This document shows, one piece after another, positions 56,534 through 64,000 of a DNA stretch of 64,000 nucleotides. Source of the DNA: Phymatolithon calcareum (taxonomy: Eukaryota > Rhodophyta > Florideophyceae > Hapalidiales); the NCBI GenBank assembly GCA_977006965.1, contig OZ345353.1, positions 744,001 through 808,000 on the forward strand, written 5' to 3'. Made by a program: the position numbers and the translations under genes. Position 1 is the stretch's first letter. The number at the start of each line of letters is the position of its first letter. The notes beneath the pieces are model-generated. The model did not search any database, had not been told where the DNA came from, and worked only from the letters and a program-made list of their open reading frames with translations.

Positions 56534-58804
56534 CTACTGCACAGAAACGTCAGTAATGGTGCCGTAAAGCGATGAACCCACATTCCTCCTCGGCGCATTA
56601 TTTGCTTCTATGCGAGCCACAAGAAACTTCTTCTTCCTCTTTGGATACAAATGAAGACTCAACTCATCCACTGTAGTTCCCGTGAACACATCTAGCGTCA
56701 CTTCGTAAGCTCTGTCGATCGTATCATCTTGAACAATGAACTCCAGGTCGCCTTTCCCTATTTCGGACACTTGCCGTACGATCACCCCTTTCAGAGAAAC
56801 GTACGTATCGGCCTCAATGATTCTCAACTTGTTCGCAAATGTTCCGCGCACGAATTCCACTGCTTTCAGATAGCTTCCGCACTTAGCAGACTCCTTGGTG
56901 CAAACCACGCCGTGTCGCACAGCTAGACTTAGCACCTCTCGTATCACCCAACTCTCATTCTTGGGCCCATGCAATTCGCTCACGCACGATACCAGATCAG
57001 TGATCTTAAGATCGCCTTCATTCTTGGCCGCGAGCATCTTCCGAACCTCCGCTCCAAGCACCCCGCTGGAAAACTGTAACAACTCGCCCGTGCCTTTCTT
57101 GTCGGCCTCGATGGCTGCCTCAACGATGGACGCCTCCTGCCCGTTACACCACAGAATTACCGCGACGAGCACATTTACCGCGGACGTCAAATCCGCCTCC
57201 GAGCCAACCTGTAGCCGGGTGTACCGCACATTCGTCACGTCGTCCCTGCGTGGGAACACAACAGTTTGATCATACAGCGGCAAGTAGAACGCCGTCTCGC
57301 GCTTGCTGGACAGCTCCTGCGGAACGTCCTTCCTCTTGCGATTGTACGTCAACTCGCGTGCACGCTCCGACGTCAACAACCTGCCCTTGGCAATCCGGTC
57401 TAGCCACAGCGACCCGCTGATCATGCAAACGTCGCGCTTTCTCGACCGGGCGGGGTTGTACGCCTCCTGTACGCGCACCACCTGCGCGCGCATTTCCTCT
57501 ATCAGCTTTTCTGATATTTTTTCGAGGGCACCGTCGAAGGCAAACGGCTTTTCCGTTGCTGGGCGCAGCCCCTTCTCTGAATCGGCTAGCAAGACAGACA
57601 TTTCTTCTTCGATTTTCTTAACCGCGTTGTTGTAATGGTTGTATGAATACTTTGGCATTGGATACTCCTTTCTCATCATCTCTTTCGTCTCCTCTAACGT
57701 CAGGCCAAGCACAGGCGCTTTTTCGGCAGGGTTGTGCTCCACAAACACGTGCGACCCATATCTAATGCTGCTGGACAGCTTCATAAGGGACGTAAGCAGC
57801 GTGATGGACGTAGAGAGCTCATGTCGGTCGTCCCCTGAAAGATGCCTCCGTACCGAGAATCCCACACCCCTTGCACGGTAACCTGCAACTCCGTCACTGG
57901 GAAGCCCAATAACCTCCATTAACGTTAGGGCCAGCTCGACCATCGGGAAAGTTGAGGCGACTTGTAAACTCTTCCACATTAGTGTTGCCATAAGCCGCAT
58001 CCAATGCGCGGTGCATATTAGACCGTCTAAGTCTGCAACTTTGGTAGCACAAATTCCATGTTCTTCAACGCGTATGACTTGGGAAGTACCATCATCGCTT
58101 TCATAGAAGATATCAGCGCGGTTGCCGGTCATACTGGTTGCTAGCAGCATACCCTGACTATCCATGAGTGCTCCCATATCTAGGTCGACTTCTTGCAAAC
58201 TTTTATCATCCACCGGGGTGAATTCACGACCGCTTAAAACATCCGGAAAGCTTTCGCAGCGACTAGTCGCCCATCCGTGGGACCCAGCCTTTTTCTTGGC
58301 TAAGATCCTGTCGAAACGAAGCTGGCAGTCGCGGACGCTCTCTTTAGATATGACGATATTGGCGGCGACGAACGGGGCAATGCCACCAGCGTCGTGGGTT
58401 AGCTCATACAGATCAGCTAGAGCCTCGGGTAGATCGCTTTCCTTAGACAGAACTTCGCGCGAAATGGTGTAGAGGCGGCCCGAAATGCAATACCAAGCTT
58501 CGAAGAAGGCGGCGATTTCATTTGAAGGAACGCCAGCGTTCAGAAGCAAGTCGCGCTCCAGATCTGATAGGCAGTCAACGATGGGGACGCTCAGCACGCT
58601 TGACTCACCCGTGTTTGGGTACATGCGCTTCAGCAGACGGGAATACTTTAGGCCATCGCGCAACCCAAGACAAAAGTTTTGCGGCCATTTGGAGAGCTTT
58701 GCAACGGTCCGTCCTGCCTCACGAGGGTTCTCGATGAGATCACCGACACGGTCCGAAAATGACTCAATAGACTTGGTAAGCAGACCGACCAAGGTTTCAG
58801 ACAT
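56534..58804 (-). CDS. Hypothetical protein, 756 aa
   Basis: One uninterrupted frame from a clear ATG (MSETLVGLLTKSIESFSDRVGD) with GC-rich codon use like the host genes at 15-22 kb. I do not recognise the family. Residues 1-330 look globular and largely helical. Residues 380-470 are charged and helical (NHYNNAVKKIEEEMSVLL). A basic segment lies near 455-460 (ARSRKRD) and another near 495 (NRKRKD). The C-terminal 150 residues are beta-rich (SLKGVIVRQVSEI, LEFIVQDDTIDRAYEV) and end SSLYGTITDVSVQ. There are no transmembrane segments or transposase motifs. The intact frame and codon use favour a host gene. Confidence 0.7.
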   Translation of the reverse strand: MSETLVGLLTKSIESFSDRVGDLIENPREAGRTVAKLSKWPQNFCLGLRDGLKYSRLLKRMYPNTGESSVLSVPIVDCLSDLERDLLLNAGVPSNEIAAFFEAWYCISGRLYTISREVLSKESDLPEALADLYELTHDAGGIAPFVAANIVISKESVRDCQLRFDRILAKKKAGSHGWATSRCESFPDVLSGREFTPVDDKSLQEVDLDMGALMDSQGMLLATSMTGNRADIFYESDDGTSQVIRVEEHGICATKVADLDGLICTAHWMRLMATLMWKSLQVASTFPMVELALTLMEVIGLPSDGVAGYRARGVGFSVRRHLSGDDRHELSTSITLLTSLMKLSSSIRYGSHVFVEHNPAEKAPVLGLTLEETKEMMRKEYPMPKYSYNHYNNAVKKIEEEMSVLLADSEKGLRPATEKPFAFDGALEKISEKLIEEMRAQVVRVQEAYNPARSRKRDVCMISGSLWLDRIAKGRLLTSERARELTYNRKRKDVPQELSSKRETAFYLPLYDQTVVFPRRDDVTNVRYTRLQVGSEADLTSAVNVLVAVILWCNGQEASIVEAAIEADKKGTGELLQFSSGVLGAEVRKMLAAKNEGDLKITDLVSCVSELHGPKNESWVIREVLSLAVRHGVVCTKESAKCGSYLKAVEFVRGTFANKLRIIEADTYVSLKGVIVRQVSEIGKGDLEFIVQDDTIDRAYEVTLDVFTGTTVDELSLHLYPKRKKKFLVARIEANNAPRRNVGSSLYGTITDVSVQ

Positions 58805-58963
58805 GTTCGAAAAGGAAAGAACAGATTGAAAGGGCTGCCGCAGGGTGTCCTCACGTCAAGAGGCACTCGCATACTGTAAGGGGACGATTCGCTTCAAGCG
58901 ACGGGTGGAAGATAATACCTGGGTCATGATTTTGTTGTTACAGTAGGGTGTCATGATTGTATT

Positions 58964-60333
58964 GGGTCGCTCCTGAAAATGATAAATTGCACAAAATGCG
59001 TCATTTCTGCACAAAATGCGTCGTCACGCTACGGTGCATTTGTCTCGTGTCCTCGATTTGTGACACGCAAAATGTGCAAATCGCGCGACATTTGGTCATA
59101 GAGCTTCCCTCTGTGAACCAAATGTGTTCTACGACACATTTCTATCATTTTCGCTACGGCGCGTTTCTCTCAGTCGGAGTAGTGCAGTGATCTGCCTCAT
59201 GCACTTCATCCATGGGTGATCAGAAAGATGCGCTGCAGCTTAGAAGAGTAGATCCTCGTCCATGCTATGCAAGTACGTAATAATATTCTACCTGGATCTT
59301 GACGAGCTTGAGAAACGCACATTGATGCCGTTATTCCGAAGAGCAAGCAGAGGACCATCTCAGATCCGCGTGTCCTCCCCCATTTCAACACCAAGCCCAA
59401 ACATATTTCTGCGCTCATTGAGCGCGGCCTCCCGCGACCATGCGGTTCTGCGTCCAGACGTCGAATAGCCCCATCAGTTGAATAGGGTGAGTACTTGTTG
59501 TACAGAGTGACATACTTTACAAGTATGTATCGAAACGAAACATGGTTAACACCTGTTAAGGTGATTAACGAGCGCTCGCAATCCGATCCGAAAAGCGTGC
59601 GAAAAGCGGACATATGGGGATGCTGCAGAGCTCTTCGGGAGATTCTTCGGTCACGGAGCCGGCGGGCGTGCAGGGACATTCGGTACCGCATGGGTCCATT
59701 TGCGATCCTTCGCTGCAGATGCCGTTTATGCAGCAGAATGCATAATAGACGGATAACCAATCCCATTCTTACCGAACTTGTTTGAGGACCAGATCGAGAT
59801 AGACAGCTCTGCTTTTCAACGCCATGAGTAAAGGGGAAAGCCGAACTGACGAAAGAACACTCGAGAAGAGACATCTTCGTGTATTCATTACAATGACATA
59901 GTACTTATTTCGTCTAGCACCATAAAGCCTTCTCCGTGCAACGAATCTATGGATCTACCTATAATTTCTTCACTTTCCCCTCTCCCTTCGAGTGAACGTT
60001 TAAATAGTTTAATGGAGTACTTTACAGCCCGCCTGATTACCCTTTGGAGTATTATACTGCTCCAAAACCACTCGGTCTCCAGCGGTGTAATGTAATACTT
60101 GTACTCTTCAGCACCAAGTTGAGGGCCCATGTCGGATGCTTTGGGCACTATAAGCACCCAAAATAGGACATCAAATCAATTAATATTTTGGTTCCGTAAC
60201 GGAATTGTCTGACACAAAATGCGACAATGTTTTCAGGGCTCCACAATTTGGCGTGCGCGTGACAGCGGAATACATTTGCACAATTTGCGTACTGTTTTGC
60301 GTCTCTGCAATTTATCATTTTCAGGAGTGAACC
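58964..60333 (-). mobile_element. PIF/Harbinger-like DNA transposon, deletion derivative
   Basis: The ends are inverted: GGGTCGCTCCTGAAAATGAT at 58964 and, complemented from 60333, GGTTCACTCCTGAAAATGAT, with the match continuing through AAATTGCA. The ATT at 58961-58963 and at 60334-60336 is a 3-bp direct repeat, as expected for Harbinger-type insertion. Multiple GCACAAAATGCG-like motifs fill both subterminal regions. Inside is a fragment of transposase. Confidence 0.75.
59206..59874 (-). pseudogene. Harbinger-like transposase, N-terminal fragment
   Basis: MSAFRTLFGSDCERSLITL begins the recognisable part. It is followed by GRGRPRSMSAEICLGLVLKW and LCLLFGITASMCVSQ, the helical N-terminal segment that precedes the DDE core in PIF/Harbinger proteins. 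The frame ends before any catalytic Asp, so the DDE core is deleted. A separate minus frame at 59888-60157 may be the more N-terminal region. Confidence 0.55.
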
Positions 60334-60336
60334 ATT

Positions 60337-60726
60337 GTCGGGAACTGTTATGATACTGTTACTTTCTATAATTTCAGAAAAATGTTTGAAACTCCCTTAT
60401 TTTGCAAAGTACCCGGGGGGTGCGGAAAACATCACTAAAGCACTTTTTTTGCGGGTTTCTGTAAAGTTTTCACCTGAGTTATTTTTTACGATTACGGAAA
60501 TTTGAAATTTGAAACGAAAGGAACTCATTGGCCAAAACTAAAATGCTGAAAATAAATGCTTTTCTCATGATACTGATCAACACATTAATGTATAATAGCG
60601 GGAGATACGGACTGGCTGCTTTGAAGTGGTATGAAAGAATTAATTTTGGCGCGAAACGGAAACAGATAGACTTGGTTTTCGATTATGATACAGTGCGGTA
60701 TCAGAATACTGTTAGCATTAGCTGTG
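60337..60726. other. No recognised gene
   Basis: AT-rich spacer with one short unassigned frame. Confidence 0.4.
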
Positions 60727-60775
60727 CTGTACTGCCACAGCTCGCACCTACTAGGTGCGAGCTGTGGCAGTACAG
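60727..60775. repeat. 49-bp near-perfect palindrome, possible mini-insertion with TA ends
   Basis: Two 24-bp perfect arms (the left starts CTGTACTGCCACAGCTCGCA) around a single C. The inner part from CTGCC to GGCAG is flanked by TA on both sides (60730-60731 and 60771-60772), as a TA-targeting insertion would be. The right TA is also the target duplication of the next element. Confidence 0.8.
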
Positions 60776-61326
60776 TCGAACCTGTATATCTGCAACCTGT
60801 ATAGCTGCAAAACCTGCATTCGTGCAATCGAATCGCCTAGACCGATTTGGTATATGCCGAAAAGTAACTAAATTTAAACCTACCTTGCAAACTGCATTAG
60901 TGCAACTGAAGGGAATGCCACCCTTAATTTTGAATAAAATTTTGATAGCACGGATTGCAACACAGACTGGCTCTCGTCATAAATCGTGCAGGGCTGCTTG
61001 TTGCTTGCAAGTAAGTTCCATTTGATACATAGAATAGCTTTATTTGATGATGCTCATCCCTGCAGGAAACACCACTGCGCATACCTCGTCAGCCCAAATG
61101 AGGGTCTGTGCGGCGCGCCATCCACGCATCGCAACGTAAGATTCGCTCCGACCACAAGAAGGGGCTCCAGCAGAGAAAGGTCACTGATTGGTTCAACTGA
61201 GCCTCGTGGACGATTGGGTAGAATGTTTCTGTAGCCCCTTATGATAATGCCTCCAAGACTGCAAAACCTCTATTACTGCATACCAACCTGCTTTACCGCC
61301 GTGTTGCAGTTATACAGGTTCGACTG
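60773..61326. mobile_element. Pogo/Tigger-type MITE, 554 bp
   Basis: It starts CAGTCGAACCTGTATATCTG and ends with the complement of CAGTCGAACCTGTATAACTG. Subterminal repeats (CTGCAAAACCTGCATT; CTGCAAAACCTCTATT) follow. TA flanks both ends (60771-60772, 61327-61328). No transposase remains. It shares TGATTGGTTCAACTGA with the DNA downstream of the pogo-like pseudogene at 50.9 kb. Confidence 0.8.
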
Positions 61327-61643
61327 TACACTCATCCCGCTCTCACACGGACTGCAATCTTCACCACGAATCACTACAGTACCGGATTTTTTGTGTTGTG
61401 TTCGGAAGCAGTTTTTAAATTTGCGATATATAATTGGTTGGTCGCTTCTGTAAAGCGCTATGACAAAACTGCCAGCGATGAGATGGAAGCAAACGAACTC
61501 GACAAAAATGTTAACTTCTTTCCCGCGGTCAAGAAGTTAACATAATTGTCGTGTCCGCATTTGGCGCGAATTTGCATTTTGGCGCGCTCAAGTACATAAG
61601 TCCCTTTCAACTCCCTTCTCAATGCATGTTCCGAACCAACACG

Positions 61644-61799
61644 ATGGACAGCGCCAACCCAGCGATCGTCGCCACCAGTGTACTCACAGTACTTTTGTCT
61701 CTAGTAGACTCATTGGTGGACAATGGACTGAGCGCTCGATATCGATCCCCATCCAAGAGGCGCGACCGGATGTCGCTCCAGCGCATTTACTCAGTATAA
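61644..61799 (+). pseudogene. Small membrane-like protein, truncated (left unit)
   Basis: 51 codons, MDSANPAIVATSVLTVLLSL..., with one hydrophobic segment and then RSPSKRRDRMSLQ. It aligns with the start of the right-unit ORF (TVLLSLVD, RS-S-RRDR), then stops. Function unknown. Confidence 0.4.
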
Positions 61800-62002
61800 A
61801 ATGAGTAGGAGAGGTGAGAACAAGTACAGAACAATGTCCTTGAGAAGGGGCTCCAAAAATTACGGAATTGCTTCAACGAACACGAACACAGAAAATCCGG
61901 TATAGACTAATTTGGAAGTGGCCGGGAAATGAATTACAGTACTGCTTCCAGACACAACACAAAACCACCCGGTATAGACCGAGCCTAAGGCTCATCAATG
62001 GC

Positions 62003-63387
62003 CACGCACGTAAACATCGTATTATGCGACACTAACGGCATAGGTTATATTTCCGCACAAAATATTGCCGCTCCGTGCAGAAAAATAGAGGAAATTATTA
62101 AAACGACTAAAAGGCACCTGTGGTATTTTGATATTAATCATTTCTGTCAGCACTCCGCCGCGGTCCAGTTTCTAGGTCCGTTCGTACCTCGTGCCCATTT
62201 ACAGTGCCCGAAAACATTCTTTTCAATTCTTGGTTTTCCCATCTTTTACGAAATTGTTTTGCAAATTATGGTCTCTCAGCCCTATCTTTTCGCGAAGACT
62301 GCAAAATTTCCCGCAATTTTTGGGTGACGGTAAATCCAGCGCAAATTTCTGTCTGCGTTGTCTTCGCGTCTTAGCCTATTCCAAAGTCAGCTTTGACCAC
62401 CCGCGGTGCACTTAACGTATAGAGCTTCGCAATATTTCGAGCACAAAATCCCGTTTCACAGATATTTTTCAATCAAAAATGAGCTCATCCAACCAAGAGT
62501 CTCCATGTGGCTTTCGTATCCATGACGCAGCGTGTTCACCAAGCAAAGGCCCGTCACGTGCGGGATACTGTATGAAACAAACCAAAGCATAAAAAGCGGG
62601 CATATAAGGAACTTGTCCAGCCCCAACGGCCCTCTTAGATTTCATTTTGCCAATAGATAAAGTTACTTTCTGATCCGGCTAAAATCAGCTGCCCCACTTG
62701 CCCAATGCTGACAGAACAGAGCAATGTCATAACACCACGGGTGCTTCGTTGTCATTTTAGTAAATACAAGTGGCTCCGTTTCGACGCTTCGTCCCGATGA
62801 AGTCTGCTTATTTCGAGATATTATTTTAATTAATAAGAGTTTTGTACAGAGTACTGAGATATTAGGTCCATGTTTCCATTAAATAAAGCTACGTATTTAT
62901 AGACAGTTTATAATAGTCTAAATATTTACTAAATTCTACACACTACTTGTCAAAGAAACCGATTCACAAATATAACATTTATTTAGAACTAACATTTCTA
63001 CGAAAGGGCCTTTTGGTAAACTACATTTCGAGTCAGGTTATCTGTCCTTGTCATGCACATCGTCAATTATCTCGGATCGGTTACTCGAGACCAACTGACG
63101 TACAGCTGACCGTGCGCAATACAGTTATCAGATAAGTCGAGTCCAAGCTTTCCACCAAATGACTGGCCCTGTGCCTTATTGATAGTCATCCCAAAGCAGA
63201 CCCGGATAGGAAACTGCGTTCTCTTGAACCCGGGTACTTGGGAGGTATCGTCCCCTGGACCAAATGGACCTCTAGGCAATGTGAGCCTGTTTCCAGCATG
63301 AGAGCCTACAGATATTCTCAGGCTCGGTCTATACCGCACATGCCCGTGCCCGTGCCTGCCCGATGTAATTACAGTAGAACTGGGCAA
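62003..63387 (-). mobile_element. Helitron 3' portion (helicase end plus 3' noncoding)
   Basis: Contains the end of a Pif1-like helicase (62998-63387) and the 3' noncoding block that is repeated at 22572-23493. The two loci are different truncations of one family: this one kept the C-terminus, the other the N-terminus. Confidence 0.7.
62998..63387 (-). pseudogene. Helitron Pif1-like helicase, C-terminal fragment
   Basis: On the minus strand: FKRTQFPIRVCFGMTINKAQ, then GQSFGGKLGLDLSDNCIAHG, QLYVSWSRVTDPR, a TAA, and LTRNVVYQKAL before the final stop. These are helicase motifs V and VI and the conserved C-terminus of Helitron proteins. The ATPase core is missing. Confidence 0.8.
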
Positions 63388-63607
63388 TTCCCACCTAGTC
63401 TATACCGGATTGTGTATGCCCTGTGCCAGAAATTCTATTTTAGATGACTGCATCCATGCATGGCTGGGCTCACCCACCGTCGTGCTCGTACTGCACTATT
63501 CTCCAATTTGTGGAAACTAATGATCGCGCTGACCGTTGCACAGAATGCGATAAATACCACCCAGGTAGCCCAGCACAACGGGCAAATCGGAGGAGCACGA
63601 GTACTGG

Positions 63608-63856
63608 TCAAGTCCATGACCATACAGGGGCTCGCAATGCGACTGTAGTCCCCGGCCGCCCGTGTAGTAGTCTAAAAGCTCTTTTGAACTCGTAGTCACT
63701 CAAAAGACCGGTAACGCGTTCGAAACACTGCCGATCACGCCTACGCGATACTGAGCGAAATCGCCTCTCAAGATTGTCGCCAAACGATATGTCAACAAGC
63801 GAAAGCAAGACAGTGACGATGCTGCCCACAATAGCTACAGTATATTGCGCATCCAT
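63608..63856 (-). CDS. Small membrane-like protein (right unit)
   Basis: 82 codons from MDAQYTVAIVGSIVTVLLSL; one N-terminal hydrophobic helix, then basic RSVSRRRDRQCFERV, ending ALRAPVWSWT. Just downstream in another frame (63435-63623) a strongly hydrophobic stretch (CWATWVVFIAFCATVSAII) suggests a second membrane helix after an intron or frameshift. No family recognised. The 61.6-kb copy is shorter. Confidence 0.35.
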   Translation of the reverse strand: MDAQYTVAIVGSIVTVLLSLVDISFGDNLERRFRSVSRRRDRQCFERVTGLLSDYEFKRAFRLLHGRPGTTVALRAPVWSWT

Positions 63857-64000
63857 CGTCGACACCAATGACAACAGCGAACAGCAAAAACAGTGCGAAG
63901 GGGTCATGGAGGGGTAAACAAGCATTGTCTTCGCGCCAAATCAAAAATTTGCGCCAAATGGGAAGCAAAACGGGCAGAACAGGACAGTTAACTTCTTTCC

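Larger units (their letters stand above)
61510..64000. mobile_element. Inverted-repeat composite flanking a Helitron 3' fragment
   Basis: Two related ~0.5-kb units face each other (about 61510-61990 on plus and 63320-64000 on minus). Each has GAAGTTAAC, TTTGGCGCGAA-type repeats, the start of the same small protein, then two GGTATAGAC motifs about 65 bp apart. Between them lie 1.3 kb of Helitron 3' sequence. The right unit reaches the window edge. Ends and target duplication are not established. Confidence 0.55.

Overview
This is eukaryotic nuclear DNA. The genes have short GT..AG introns (71, 77 and 82 bp), one product carries a mitochondrial targeting leader, another is a Golgi coiled-coil protein, and most of the rest is transposon debris from many superfamilies. 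The layout of compact, nearly intronless genes in a sea of LTR, LINE-like and DNA transposons resembles a florideophyte red alga. That lineage guess is inference only.

Layout: 0-8.1 kb holds a three-gene block around a CACTA/TNP2-like transposase. 9.4-10.7 kb holds a tandem array of hairpin-forming 117-bp units followed by a histone-H4-like/RING ORF. 10.8-12.8 kb holds two oppositely oriented pieces of a non-LTR retrotransposon. 13.4-15.0 kb holds an inverted-repeat element and a 40-bp perfect palindrome. 15.4-22.4 kb is a host gene island: YbaK-type aminoacyl-tRNA deacylase, mitochondrial peptide release factor, TMF1-type golgin, and an RBM5/10-like splicing factor. 22.6-24.3 kb is an internally deleted Helitron.

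25.9-40.0 kb is one 14.1-kb Ty3/gypsy chromovirus on the minus strand, with 1.7-kb TG..CA LTRs, a candidate PBS and PPT, and gag-PR-RT-RNaseH-IN-chromodomain. Between pol and its 3' LTR it carries a long open frame on the opposite strand, with a TATA motif in the adjacent LTR in the matching orientation. 40.6-51 kb is a graveyard of hAT, non-LTR, LTR and pogo remnants.

53.3-58.8 kb is a second gene-bearing stretch: an unrecognised two-exon gene, an inverted pseudogene copy of the RBM5/10-like gene that retains its intron, and a 756-aa orphan. 59-64 kb is a stack of small DNA transposons (Harbinger-like deletion derivative, pogo-type MITE, palindromic mini-insertion) and an inverted-repeat composite flanking a Helitron 3' fragment.

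The strongest candidates for something little described are the antisense ORF of the chromovirus with its LTR-embedded antisense TATA, the 117-bp hairpin array beside an H4-like/RING ORF, and the three-ORF CACTA-like block. No similarity search was possible. Family names rest on motifs visible in the translations.
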